From Acanthornis magna (lineage: Eukaryota; Chordata; Aves; Passeriformes; Acanthizidae), in contig JAWUZG010000036.1 of the NCBI GenBank assembly GCA_036785705.1, positions 13,511,501 through 13,575,500 of the forward strand: 64,000 nucleotides of DNA, in the 5' to 3' direction. Numbering within the stretch: the stretch's first letter is position 1; each line of letters opens with the position of its first letter. A program made the position numbers and the translations under genes. The notes below the pieces were generated by a model, which was not told where the DNA came from, searched no databases, and saw only the letters and a list, made by a program, of their open reading frames with translations. Shown one piece after another: positions 26,401 to 41,400 of the stretch.

Positions 26401-29400
26401 CTCTCAAGGGAAGAAGATTCATCTGAAGAGCCAGGATGATAAAAGGGAATTTTGAGGAATGAGATGTTCCCAAGTGACTGCAGAAGACCTTCAAAAGCCA
26501 AATAAGTTTGGGCTACAGGGGTATCTCTGTTTTGTCACCCAGAGCACCTTCTCACCCTCATTCTTTGCTTTACTCTGGTGTCTGCAGAATTTTATCTCTC
26601 ACATATTCTCACTGGCTGGAATTTCCTCTGCACAATAACTTTTTTCCCCTTCTTAAGTAAATTAAACCAGCGGTGCCACCACTGTTGTTGATAGGCTTGG
26701 CCTTGGCCAGTGGTGGGTCTGTCCTGGAGCCGTCTGTTGCTGGCTCTGCCAGACATGGGGGAAGCTTCTCGCAGCTTCTGAGGGAAGAGAAGCTCTCCAT
26801 AGCCACCCCCTCCACTGTGTACCAGAACCTGGCCACACAAACCCAGTATATTAGCATATAGCAGTGTCTCATTATGGTCAAGAATATTCCAATTTAGCAG
26901 CTGTAACAGGAAGATATCCTGTGTAACGAAGAAATTCAAGCAAGTTAATAGAGCTCATTCATGTTATGTTTTGCTCTCTGGATCATAATCAAAGACTGAC
27001 AGCAGTCAAAGTGAAGGTTCTGCCTGAATCAGGGCAGGAATTCATCCAGGAGTATGGTTTGATTTGTATAAAGGTTAATCAAGCAGGTTGATAAGTAAAT
27101 TTACTGCTGCATTGTTAAACTTAAGTGAGCTGAATATTGGGATTGTTTCTCTGAATGTACAGTGCATAAGGGAGGAATTCAAAGTCTTGTCTTAATTCAA
27201 TGTCTTCGGTACAATAAATTGATACTCAGAGAAGTCTGCTGGCTGCTTTTGCTCCTGTTCCTATAATGCAGACTGACTGATTAGGAATTGAGGAAGGGGA
27301 AAATAAAGTTCCCAGGCACTCAGAATGGCAAAATCTGTGTTTTCCAGTAGGACTGCTGGCAGTTATCTGGAACAGATGCATCCAGTAACAGGGTACTAAA
27401 GGAATACTTGCTGTTCCCATGACCAAACATCACAAAAGATTTAATTTGTAAAGAAAACCGGTTGCTAACAGTAGCAGTTATGTTTGGGGAAGAAATAGCC
27501 CACAAAACCATGGGCAATTTTAAAAGACCTTGCAATTAAGGATAGTAGGTGTTATCTCCTTGATAGTCCTGCACAGTCACTCCAAGTGGTCCTTGCTGCT
27601 ACTTTTTCAGACCAGCACAAGGCCAGGCACAGCAAGTTTAGTATTAACTCAATTTGTTTGTATCTAGCAACTTTCCGTGTTCCCCTATTGTTTTTCTTAG
27701 TTTCTATTTGTAATAGCAATAGAACTTTGCCACTTTTTATATAAAACAAAAATCTAAATAAACCTATGATTATAATGTAATGATTATAAAATAATCAAAA
27801 GAGTAGTTTTAGATAAAAGGTGTGATTATTATCTTCTCTTTGGGATTTTTTTTTTATTACTCAGTGTAATAGTTTGTAATAGTTTCTTCAGATCAAAATG
27901 GAGACATTTTCCCATGCTATTAAAATGCATGTGATATTTCTATATGAATATGTTCTGATTTCAAGGGAAAAAGTTTGCTTAGTGTATTCCCAGTTTGAGA
28001 ACCAAGAATGCAGTATCCATAAGCATTGACATCAGTTCTGTGTAATGTACCAAAACTTCCTAGGTTGTTCTTGAAATAATTAAGTGGGAGATGACAGGTA
28101 GTTTATGAAATCAGTTGGTTTTGTGACATTTTCGTAATCTCAAATTGAAAAGACATGCTGTGTAAGCAGCTTCTGAGCCAGAGCTGGAAAATGGGCAGCT
28201 CTGGATTTGTGTCTGACCCAGATATGTAATAGCATGGGAAAAAGTCCAAAAACTGGAGCCAGAATCTCTTGTGAACCTGAAGGTGAAATGAGGTTGACTC
28301 TGTTGATTAACATGAGTTTGTCATTGATGAAAGGGAGAGATCTTATTCATCCTTTACCTTTTTTCCTTCAAGCTGACAGTAGCATTCATGAGATCTGTTG
28401 CTGTGCTAGTTTAATTCAGTTGAAAAAGCTGAACATGTGCCATGAGTTATGAAGGTGGGGCAAAGAAAGAGGGTGGAACATTTGAGCTAAAAGTGAGGTG
28501 GGAGACTGGTGACTGAGTGGAGGAACCTAGAAGACTGCCAGGGGAACACGTGCCTCCTTATGTAGCTCACTCCTTAGTGTTCCTATAGGATTGCTGATGA
28601 GATTCTGATTTTCATTTTGTGTTAGATTAAAACAGATGTCTTACATGAGAAAGTAGTATTTACTGAAATAGGAAGTTTAGTATGATTTGTTGTTATGATC
28701 ACAGGGTTTTGGCAGGTATATTAAACAGTTTTTCAATTCTGGAAGAAGCCATTTAACCCTGTCACCAGAAGAGAAGATTATGAAATTGAGTATTTTAACA
28801 AGCTTTATAGAAATTTTCTGCCACTGGAATCTCTACTAATAGGACTGTGTGGTCTGTGCAGATCCTGTACAATGGTAATATAATGCTTCTGAGGTGGTCT
28901 TTGTCCATTCCAGACTAGGATTTACCTCTGCGAGCAGGGAGGAATTATGAAGGCACAGTCTCTTGCAGATTGTATTAATTTTTAGACTTCTGCAACAGGC
29001 ACAGTATTCCCAAATGTGACTAACTCTTTCCTCTGAAAGAGAATAGAGGTATTCTCAAAGAGGTGTAATTAATTAGTTTCTGGAATAATTAATTGGTTAA
29101 CTGATTTCTGCTGCTCTGTTGCTTCTGTACAAGACAGTTCAGTACAGTTCATAAGCCTGACTCTTCCATGTCCTTTGGTTGTTAACATCTTCCCCTCAGT
29201 AAAAGAAAGGTGGCTAATCCAAATCAGAGTTATAGGCCTTGAATGCCTAACCATATCAGCCTACCAAAATACTTTCAATGTGCCAGAAAACCAGCAAGAA
29301 ATATGCTCATTCTGTCAGTCACAAGTTAGTTGTTGTATATTAGATTTGCTTTAATAATATTGAGGCAGCTGGTGAGCAGACAGTTGAAGTAAAGAAATAA

Positions 29401-32400
29401 TTATGTGTCACCCAAGCACCTTGGAGCCATTTACAGTTCTGTCTAAAAATGAGAGAGGGCTTCAGTCAGTTACACATCCTGACCTACCCCCTGAGTGACA
29501 GCTTGGCACTCTCTCTCACTATCTGTTTTTTACAAATTATGACTGTATCTCTTAACTTGTACAGTAACCTTTTGCATGAAGGGTGGTCATCAAACTGTCT
29601 TGTAGTAATGCATTTGTAACTTATTGAAGTACATAAGTCATCAGGTCTTTCAATATGAATTACTATCTCATGACCCAAAAAAGACTGTATTGAATTTTAC
29701 CACTTTATTGACTAGCTATAAGTATTGTTTAGTTAGCCATGAGAGGGAGTCACCTTATTATAACCGGCGTGATTCTGTGGGAGGGACAGAGAAGGGGCAA
29801 GCACTCATGTTGTTGTCCCCAAGGGAAAGTGGAGATCTTTCAGGTTCTGTTGTGCTGGCTGTCCAGGCTAAGGGATGATCCAGGTTTTCACCCTGGGGGC
29901 CTACTGCTATGAAAATCTTACTGCAGTTGTTCATGGACTTTACCATGAAGAACTGTAGGAACGTAGAGATGCGCTTTCTTGATTTTCCTGCCTTGCCTCC
30001 CTTTTGGGTAAGAAGAAAGAATTAGTTAATGGGTAAGGATGGAAACTGCTCATCAAGTATTTGTATTAGCTAATCCTTGCTAAAATTTATGAGTCTGTTC
30101 TGATGGAAAAACTGTTATGTTGAATGCTTTTTTTGCCCCAGAATGTTTCCAAAGACTTCTGCATCTTGAAAAAGCTGATTTGAATTGTCCTCAAAAGTCT
30201 GAAATAACAAGAAGTTTATATATAAACATTGTTTCAAACTGCTTGCCAAGATCCATATACTTAGGATGCAAACTGAATGCATTCACTTATCTGTCTTGTG
30301 GTAAAGGTTTACAGCATGGTTGGTACTCTTTTAAAGAGGTTGTAATGGAAATGCCAGTACAAAGATTACCTCTGGTAGTGAAGACAAAGGAGCTGGGGAT
30401 TAAAATACAACTTGCAGACTCTGTCCTCTTTTGAGCTGAAAGTGATTGTGTTCCTTCTCAAGTGTACTTAGATCCCTGTAGGTGTATTATCCTGGTGCAC
30501 AGCTCATGAAGGAAATCTTTCTCCAGTAGGAAGGTGTGGCATAACATGAGGCATGACTTCAACTACATAATGTAACTGGGCAATTAAGTGAAAATAAACT
30601 GCAGAGCTAGAAGGGAAGAAATTGGTAATCTGTTATGGTAGCACAGTGGAAAACAAAGGCAGATTCAATGCGATGCTGTGTCCTTTTCAAATGTGTGAAG
30701 TGCAAGTGTGGGCCTTTTTTATAGATGAGTGAGGGAAGGAAATAAATTTTACCTGATGGTCCGTAAAATTGCTTCTGTTTTTTTTTCTTCTCTTGGCAAG
30801 ATCAGGTCTGGCTTTGGTGTCTACTTTCTTGGCTCGCTACAGATATATTAGATAAAAAAGTTAGGCATTACTTAATGATAAAATTACTGCTACAAGAGCT
30901 TATGTTCTGCATGTTATCAAGTGTGAATTTATATAGGCTTGTTGTGGTTTAACCCCAGCCAGCCACCAAACCACATGCAGCTGCTCACTCATTCCCCCAC
31001 CAGCAGGATCAACGTGAGAATTGGAAGGGTAAAAGCTGGAAAATTTGAGGGTTGAGATAGAGACTGTTTAATAGGGACAGCAAAAGCCACGTATACAAGG
31101 AAATCAGCCATCTGCAGGAGAGCATCATAATGGTTACTGAGGGAGATAAATGCTTTCACTCCAAATGTTTCCCCCTTCCTCCTTTTTGACCTCACTTTGT
31201 ATATTGGACATGGTGTCATGTGGTCTGATCAGTTGGGGTCACCTTCCTGGCTATGTCTCCTCCGAACCTCCCACGCACCCCTGGTCTCCCAGGCAGTGTG
31301 GCAGTACGAGCAGCAGAAAGGGCTTGTCTCTGTGTAATCTCTGCCCTCCAATAACAGAAACATCTCTATATTATGAACTGTGTGTTCAGCACAAATCCAA
31401 AACACAGCCCCGTATCAGCCAGTGTGAAGAAGATTACATCTACTCCAGCCAAACCAGCACAAGGCTGCTAAGTGGATTATAGGCATCTTTACTCATACAC
31501 TGACATTGCTCAACGTAATGCAATAGAAGTGATCATTCCTTGTCATTTTTCTGGCAGCCTCCTTTGCTGTATCTTTCTTCCTTCAGGTGTTTAAAAAAAA
31601 CAAACAAAAAAGTAAGTTAGTAAATCTCAGATATTTAACTTTCTCCTTATTGCAATTTCACTGTCTGTAGAGGCCTGTTTTCTATCTTCCATATTCCACC
31701 AAACAAAGAAAAACGAACCTTAAAAGAAGCACCTTTTTCTGAACCTGGAATAAAAATAGTTACATTAGAAGAAAGTTCTGCTGCTGCTGGCAAAATGTAT
31801 TTGTTTATGTACTTATTTCAAATTTTTGACATTATAGTAGGAAAACACCTGCTGTAGAACTACTTCCAAATTTGCTGTACTGCTGAGCAAAGAACTAGAG
31901 CCATCCCTACTTTTATCTTTCTGGATATTGCAGTGTAATTTCTCCTATCTGTATTGTTGAAATTTATTTTCAGATTTTTATTGTGCTTATGAGCCACAGC
32001 AATGTGTTGCATCTCTTGTATCTGCTTTGTCATTGAGATGGAAGGATAGCCTTTATCCAAGGTGTTTAAAGTTGATGCCTAGGAAGGGTACTGTAGGTAA
32101 ACATGGACAGTAATGGCCATCTGTATTAGCAAAAATGCAACCCACTCATGCTATAATTCTTATACTTCACCTCAAATAGAAGGTAAAGGAAAATTCTGAG
32201 ATTAGTTCATGGATGTTCATGGAGTTCTTCCATTTAGTGAAGGAGACAGAAAATAAACTTAGCTTGATTGATACAGACCCATATGTACTAGGAGCCCACC
32301 TGTCTCAGGCTATGGAAGGAGAAGGGTGCAGAGGAGACTTGTCCTTGCACAGGAGTTTGAAAACAAGGTACCTTGTAGTCCAAGTAAAAAATGGAAACCC

Positions 32401-35400
32401 TGTCATGAGTCTAAAGAGATAATTAAGTTCCCACAGTTACTGACTAAAAAACCAATCTTTGCAGCAGTGTTATAAATTCATGAGTAGGGTAGGATGCATC
32501 TGCCATGTCAAGAGAAAATTACGTTGTTGTAGTTGTGCCTGAATGGCAGATTTAGCAGCATGGGAAATCAGGAAGGTCTTATTGAAAATATCTTCTGTGT
32601 AAAGAACCTATACATTAGAGAGAAATCGCGAGTACCAGAAAAAAGAGGAGAATGATGGCATTCTTCATTGTGATTATGTGAAAAGGGAGGATAATAAGAC
32701 ATGCTAGTCTTAATATGAAGATTGTACATGTATTTGTGGATGCCAGAGAGAGAGATGGTAGTACAGGAGGAGGCAAGGCTAAACTCTTAGTAGAGAAGAA
32801 TTTGTTTCTGTGTATAAGATGAATGAATCTGGCTAGGAAACTCAGCAGAACTGTAGGGGGTTATTAGCAGTAATTTGTGTCAGAAAGAAATAGTAAACAT
32901 GGTTGGAGTTACATTAGGGTATCTGTACTACAAATACTTGTCTGAAGGGTGTTTGTGTTGCAAAGATTGCAGGGTCTCCAGAAGTGAAAGACAGGAAGGC
33001 AAGCGGGGATGAGGGACAAGCAGTGCCATGGGGCACTTGCCTTGTAATTACTAGTTATATATTTTTGAGATAATTATTAGTTATATATTTCCAAGAGTAG
33101 CTGTTACAACAATTGCTGTAAATGCAGTAGTGCACTGGAGCTTTTCTAGCTCATCTTGTTGATGCAACAGAAAAAGCTGGAAACCAATGGAGTAGCATAG
33201 AGAGAAAATGTAACTTTAGTGAAAAAAGGTATGGGGGAGTTTTTTTGTAAGCAGTATTGTTGACAGACTGTATAGAGGAAATATCATGAAAGGCCAACTA
33301 AGTAAACATTGGCAATAAGGTGAGAGAGGGGGAAAGGCTTGGATTGAATCAGAAATTTTCCTCATAATGAATATAGTTAGAAACAAATTGAATTAAAAGG
33401 ACTGAAAAGTTTAAGAAAACACTCTTCAGTGGGAGCTTTAATGTTGGATGATATCTGGTATCTATGATTCAGTCCATTTATAACTGCTCTTGAAACCAGT
33501 ATAACAATTCAGAGGGGGAAAGTGAACAGAAATGTATAGGCATTTGAGATTTAGGAGACTCTTACACTATAGTGAGTTTTTTACCCCACTTTTTCCACTT
33601 TTAATTTTTTTCCAATTGTCTTGGTTTGAGATAATTTAAAGGAGAACACTCCAGAATGAGTTGCCTCTCTTTATAGGTTCAACCAATCCCTCCCGTTATA
33701 GGTTCAACCAATTCCACCAATAAGGAATGAATATGAGTAGACATGAATGAAAAAATAACATGCAGAACAGTAACAGGCAAGAAATAACAGCAAATAACCA
33801 CCAGATAAAAAATTGCTAAATCTCATGGACCCCTCCTGAACAAAGAGAGACACAAAATACCATTTGCCCACAACAACTACCAATATGAAATGTGTGGGGT
33901 TTTTTCCCCCAAAAACTCACTGTGCTTTAATGCCTATTTTTCTTTAACAATTAATTTAAGTATTGCATAAATGTATAATGCGATATGATAATGTCAGCTT
34001 AACCTCTATAGCACTTGTTTTGGGGATGGTCCACTTCTTCTTGAAAGGCACTAGCTTTCAGTTTAATTTGATTTGTATTTTAGGTGTTGGTCCAATTAAC
34101 AAACAATGAGAAATTGCATCTATTCGATTGTGTAGAAGAATGTTTAATCTCTGAAGCACATTATCATATCTAACACTGACAGCATAATCTGTGGGTTTTG
34201 GGTTTTTTAAATTTTATTTATACCAAGGTGTCTCTTAGTACAGTTTTGATTAAAAAAGAAGTGATTTTATATTTAAAATGGACTTATCTAAAATTACAAG
34301 ATTTTTTTCTGTCACTTCCATGGCCCTGCTGCAGCCACACAAATTATGATATGTATGCAGTATTCACTAGACTTTTTACCTACTTCCCCCTCATACCCTC
34401 AAGCTGTGAAAAGTATAGCAACCACTGTGTGTAATTTTAGTAGCAATTCGCAAGTAGCAATAACATTTACCCCTTTTAACTACCTGGCTCATCTATAGCT
34501 GGTTTATCTCTGAATAGCTGCACACGCCCCTTTTTCTCAGGGTTGTTTCCCAAGGCGTGTTCTGTTGTTTGCCTTCTGTTGTGCTGAAAGAGATTGCAGA
34601 CGGTGAAGGCAATATTTCTGTGAATGTAGAAAATTTTGTGTTCTTTGATGGAAGTTTGTAATTTACTCAGTATTGCTTTATTTTGGGTCTGTTCAAAAGA
34701 CATCCAGATTTATCTTTGAAGAGTTATTGGCAGACTGAAATTTTATCTTATGTTACCGTAGTTAAATTTCACATAGTAAGTTAAATCATATTATCACTAT
34801 TTAATGCTTTTGAAGTGTTAGTGTTTTAAAATTACATTATCCTGGAATCATATGTAATAGAAGACCTCATAACTACTAGCAAAATTGAAGCAGTTTATAG
34901 GAGTTAATTTCTAGGCAAGAGTGGATAGTCTGCATGAGTAAGATGGCAGACTCTTGAACTCACATTGGCATAATGGGGTTCTGATGCATTTTGTAAGTGA
35001 ATGAGTGTGGATGCAGAGATTCAGAGGTGTTTCTGTAAACATACTGGGCAATTTCTGTGCGATGAGGTTCAAGAATGTGTTGGCTATGGATTTGTACCTG
35101 TAACTGTGTATGTCTAGCTTTTTTATCTAGTTGGACTGGATGAACTTACTTCAGTTGGATCAACTAATCTGGGGAGAAAAGAGGGCTCTAGAATGAAGAT
35201 TGAGCTGACCAAAAAAGAATCGTGACATTGCTAATTAGGAAAAGATACAGCATAAGGAAGTTGGCCAAGAGCACAGAAAGTGACTTAGAGTTGGCTCAAA
35301 AGAAAATATGCTATTGGATTCATCTGAAGATTTGTTTAAATGTGATGAGTAAAAAAATGGCTGAAGACGAAGGAGGACTGAAACACAGTATTTAATTCTG

Positions 35401-38400
35401 TGTAGACAAAAAGTACTTGCAGCTTGTTATAAAATGAAAGACAGAATGCAAAATGTATTTAACATGGACAGTAGAATTAATACTCATTAGAATATTTTTA
35501 AAGTGTGATAAAGACCTAACAAATAGTAAGTCTGCATCTTTCAAACAGCAGAATAATGGACTAAAAGGAAAGTAATTGGTAGCTTCTTCAGTATAGTATC
35601 AACAAATGTTTAGATAGTATACCTAATAGATGTTTCATAGGTGCTAAAGAAAATAAAATGGTGAAAAAAATTGTTAGAAGACAACTTGTCTGGTGGATGT
35701 ATAGGATATGATCTTGGATTAGTCTGGTAGCTACTACCCTGTATCATAGACAGGACTTCTACTATTTGCCTTCAGAAAATAAGGTGGATCTCCTATGCTC
35801 GCCTCTTTTGTTATTCCCGAGGTGTAGAAAGGCTTGGATGGAAGAATCCATACAAGGAAGTCTGCACTCCTGTTTTCCTTTTCAGTGCTCTCGTTTCCAT
35901 ACTTTCTCTTTAGGGTGGTACTCTGAACCCACTATTTGTGATGCAGATTACAAGAGGAATTAAACTTAGAAAGTCTTTAACATCTCCTTCTGTATTGTTG
36001 ACTGCAGAATTCTGTAAGACTCGTGCCCTCCAGGGAGGGAAGTTTGTGTAGAGGAGATGCAATGTCATAGGAAACAACTGCAAAACAGCTTTTTTTTAAA
36101 TAGTAATTGGTTAGTTGGGTTTTTTGCCTCTGTCAGGAGAAAATCTGTGAGTAACAGAAAGCCATTTTAGCTAATCTTTGAATAAGTGAAAGAATGACAT
36201 TGAAACTTGTGCTAGTTTTAGTGAAGATTAAGAATGCATTTGTAAATATTAATGAGCATGGAAAACTAGCATCTGATGGCGGATACCTAAAAACTGTTTG
36301 GTGATTATCCTTTTCCTTTTACATCGAGCTTTAGAGAACTCTCATATTGTGCACATAGCCTATTTAGGGTCTTTTGATGATTCTAAATTCTTTTTGTTGG
36401 TTATCTCATTGATAGAAAATATTTGAAAATTACACTTAATGTGTAGAATAACAGAAAAATTATAATATGTGCTTGATTGTGCATTAATTAGTGTGGCATC
36501 ACTCCAGATGAGGCTTTCAAGGCTATCATAAATAGTGGTACTGGAGATCATTAAGCAACATGATTATTCTTACAGTTTTGCAAATGGTGCAAAGGTCTGG
36601 AACGCAAACATTTCTGGAAACCTGCACACAAATTTCTATTATACTGAGAAATATTTTTTGAGAGGCTGGATATTAACCATGTTTCATTTTAAAAGATAAA
36701 CTTTGTGTATATTGGGGATGATGCAATGTTATTATAGATGCCATTATCTAGGCAATGATTATAAAATTCTAGAAATTAATCAGGTTTTGCCTGGGGAATA
36801 AGCTGACATTTCCATTCACTTTTTATTTTCCCTGGGACTTCACTGTGTTAATATGACAATTTTTCTCTAGGGATCCATCAACTGACCAAAGTACTGTGAT
36901 TCTGTTTCCTTCTCCCTCAGTGGTAACAGCCATAATGTTTCTTTATTCCATTCTTGCTGGTGTCCAAGTGCTATTCTACAGGCTTTTCCGAGAGTGTTTA
37001 GGTACAAGGTTATGGCACTGGACAACAGGCCACTGTTGAAGTGTTCTCTGTATGACACCCCTGCTTCCTTGTCAAAGTGCCGTGAACTCTGGAGGCCACA
37101 TAGAACGTATGGGAGTTCATGTTCCTGGAGAGGGTGTGTATTTCATGCCTATCAGGCATGAATCTGACAGGCGAATCAACTGACAGTCCTCCAAATAACG
37201 CATTTATAACCACCGCTAGTGCCTGCTTTGGAAACTATTTATTGTTTGCTTTACAAGTGTTGGTTAAACTTCACATCAATTTTCAACAAGATTTTTTAAG
37301 TTTTTTGAACAGAATGATTACATTACATAGTGACTATCTTGCTACAGAGTACTTTGGATGAGAAAGTAATGGACCTTTTGGTTTTTTATTAGTATTCACT
37401 TCACTTTTGCCTTCTTCAGATATTAGCAATGATTATGCTGTATTTTAAAAATCGGATTCCAAAGGTGGTAGTGCTCCCAACCTTTTTAAGAAGTCTTGCC
37501 ATTTACAAACTTTTTCAGTTGTCTTAGGAAGAAGGTGAGAAAAAGGAAATCTTCATGCACTTCTATGTATGTGTGTGTAGGAGGTGTTATTAAATTAAAA
37601 GCAAAGCTTTTAATGTGAGAGGAAAGTAATGCAATCTGCATTAATGCCATAAAAGTTGTAATTTTTGTTTATTTATAGTACTTCTGATGCCTTGCCAAAA
37701 TGTAAGTTTAATGTCATCCTAGGTTTATCTGACTCATGACATTGCTACTTGATCCATTTTTTTAGTATCAGCAGATTACTGAATTCCCTACCTAATGCAA
37801 TTTTTTACACAGGATAAAATTCTAAAACTGTTTTACTCAGGGTGAGGACTTTTGGAGTGCTGTTCTTTTTAAACATCCATATATAATGGATATACTAATG
37901 ATTTTTGAGGTTATTTGGAAGGAAAAAAGAAATCGCACTTCAGTGGCTTTACAGTGCAGAAGATGGTGTTGGGGAAATACATAGGACATACTAGGTTTTG
38001 TAGGATCACAGTTGTTTGGTTTGTACTACTGTGGGTTTTCTTTTATGCAGCTTTGTGTTGCTTATTAACACTGCTTTCAATTTTCATTTACTTCCTTAAG
38101 TTTTCAATTTTGGTAGGATGCCTAGAGGTTAGCAAGCCCAAATCCATGCATAAATTGAAAAACTATGCACTTTAATATATTTGATGGAAGTTTAATCAGC
38201 TCCCTTTGGAAGTACTTCAACACCCTGCACTTTAATAAAGTGTCATGGCCTAGAACTTGGAAGATATGGATAAAATAGAAGTAATTGTTTTTGAGAAATG
38301 GTGGTGAGGTTTTGAAACAATGCAAAATAAAGTTAACCTCTAAAGAGGCCAATGATTATACAGTAATTAATACAATTAGAAAGTGTTCTTGGTTCCTGTA

Positions 38401-41400
38401 CTTTGCAAGTATTACAGCAAACTCCTACCAATAGTACTCTCAATATTTTGAGAAATAGAACCAAATTGTCTTGTTATGCCTACATTCCTTTCTGGCAGGC
38501 TCCACAGATAAAAATAACCAAATAATATTCAGGAATCTGTTAAAATGAAAGCTATTATAATACATTTAGTAATTACCACTCTTACTACCTGCCTTAGCAG
38601 AATTTGTAGCTAAAAGTTGTGACTGGAAACCATGTGCGGCAGAACATCTGCTTCACTATATAAAATTACTCGTATTAGAGGAGAGATTGGTCTGTGTCTT
38701 TGTTTTGCTATTAAAGCTAATAAATATATGACAATGTAAAAATGAAATAAAGTCTCAAGATTATTTGCTCTGGATGTTGTAACTCAATGAAACCAAACCA
38801 GAGTTCTGTTGAAACAACATTTTCAGCAAAGTTGGGGGGGTTTTTTTGCCATGCTGAGCAGGGAACATTCTAAGAATAGCAAGTCTATAAGGGTCAGTTT
38901 AATAAGTGTAGGAAGCCCAGTAATTTTCCTCTGAGTGACATGCCCCTCTGACCTGCCTGTTTGCCAGAGCATAAAATTTCACCTAACTAGTGAAAGTCCT
39001 TCTCCAGCTGCATACCAGCATTCTTTCCTTGGGTCTTTCTTCAGAGACTAACCTGATTTTTGACATAGACCAGTGCTCTTGCATATTTATTGTTTTTTAA
39101 ATCAGTGAGTTACACTTGAGTTTAAGAAACCAGTCAGGGAAACTGTATAGATTAGTTTTGAGGGTTAGGAGTTCCGATCAGCTCTCAGGTCATTCCAGTT
39201 CACATAAACCAGAATGCAGGGCAGGTAGCTGAGGGAGGGGGCAGGGAATGACTGGAGTGAAGAAATGATGTAGTGATTAAAGAAATAGAAATTACTTAGT
39301 GATAAAACCTTAGTACATTGAAAGTCTTTTGCGACACCGTTACTCTGTAGCTCACTTTTAGGTTTCTTTCCTCATTCTGATAATTAAGTCAAAGTTTGGT
39401 GTATACATAAAAAAGCTGGCCGTTTGAATTTTCTCAAAACTGGAAGACAGTTTTGTGTTTTAGAATGTGGTATTTGTACTAAAACATCCAAAACAGTATC
39501 ATTCTTCATTGATGGTGAAGTACAGTTCAGTAAACCCCTCACCCACCCCACCACAATATCTATGTGTGAATTTTTCTTACCTCCTTTCCATATAATAAAC
39601 AAACTACTTAGTTTGCTTGCAAATTAGTAAAGTGGTATTGTTTTATATATATCATGTCAGCGCCTACAGAACAGAGAAACAAATGTTTCTCTAAAGCACA
39701 ATATTTGAACTGCTATAATATAATTGGTAGGCTATGTGTGCCTCCTAAGCTAGAAACAGTAATTGAATGAGAAACTGTATTTGTTTTATTTATTCAGAAA
39801 ACAGTAAACTGTTAGGAACTTTAGTAAAGTTTTGATTTTTGTAATTTATGCATCTATTTTCTGTTTTCCATCAGAATTTAATGTAATTTCAGATTTAAAA
39901 GAAACAAACTATCTCTATGAACAATTTTGGCAGCATAGGAAATTCTGTAAGATCTGTTGCACCTAATTTCTGGGGGTTTATCACTGCAAAAATACTGTAA
40001 AATGAATAGCAGGTTCAAATTACTGATTTGAGAGTATTTCAAGTGGTTTGAAGGCCTTTTTATTTTCTGCTAAAAAGAACAGAAAATGGAATCTAATTTT
40101 TTAATGTAAATAAAAAAGAAACAGGTAATTTTTTGTGGGTTATTTTTAACCCTCTCAATAGCAGAGTTGAGATAATGAGGGGGAAAATTACTTGTCTCAA
40201 TCTGGCAGGCCCTATATCTGGGTTGGCTCTATTTTATTGCAGCTCAAATTCTAACATGAGAAAATTGCAGAAATTTACAATTCAAAGTGTGTTTCATCAG
40301 GGAGAAATCCACAGATTGTTTTGACACTCAGTTAGAAATTCAGCATGAAGATGGACGTCTCATGAAATTTGCAGCTGCTGATTGAATTTATATTTCCATA
40401 AAGGCCGTGAACAGTAGCAGCCTGCAGGGGAAGTGGGGGGAAAAATGACAAAACTTGTGAGGCTAGCATTTTTTCCTCAGCCTTATAGTAACAAATTACT
40501 TGTAATAAGGTCCTATAGTGACCACGATTAAAGAGAAATATAGGCAGCCAGAAGGGAAAGATTTTTCAGTTTGACCGATTTGAATATTAAATGTCTGAAT
40601 TTTGATATTTACATATATATTTAGTCATCTGTACAGTATGCAAAATGCAACTGTAAATCAGAAGTGTCCTTAAACTGAAAAGTAAGACTCTTACTGATAA
40701 TTACAGAAGGTTTATCATACATGTAATTGGATTTTATAATAAATTCCCAGAATAGAAAATAAATGGTACTGAAATATACTAAAATAGGTCATCTTTATTA
40801 GGGATGAAAATCTCATCTCATCTGTGGCATGCTCCCTCTCATTCATACACATACACAGATAGGAGAGAATGTGTAAGATCTGAATTTATTTTTCTGAGTA
40901 ACAAGTCTCATTGTGTTGGTCATTTAAGAAAAACAAATATGCATTCACATAAAACAAATTCATGTTATCAAAACAATTAGTAAGAAATTCCAATCAGACA
41001 AATGCTATATTAGAATTGAAAAAATGTGTCTTTTTTGGTTACAAGATTTTGTATATTCCTGTCTCTTTCTGTTGTTATGGAAGAAAGAGGGAAGGAGAGG
41101 GAAAAGGTTAAATATTTCTGAAGTATCTTCTTTTTTGATAGAAGCAGTAAAGCAATATCATTGTTGTCAATCTGTTGACAACTTTGTTTGAAAATATCTG
41201 TGCATCTTAAAACTATGGAGAAGTTCAGTGTTTAGATATTGTCTTTAATCTTGGTGTTAAAGATTTCCTGCAGCTTTCAGTGCAGCACAAGGCAGCTACA
41301 TCCACTGAGCTGTGTCCAGACGTCTTTTCCTCAAAGTTTGTAGTCTGCACTGATGCCTTTATTTGCGGCAGTTAAGGAAGGTCAACAAATACAAGTTTTG

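Noticed and set aside
31150..31482. A 110-codon plus-strand open frame
   Set aside because: It lies almost wholly inside the antisense solo LTR 30940-31461 and is a chance frame.
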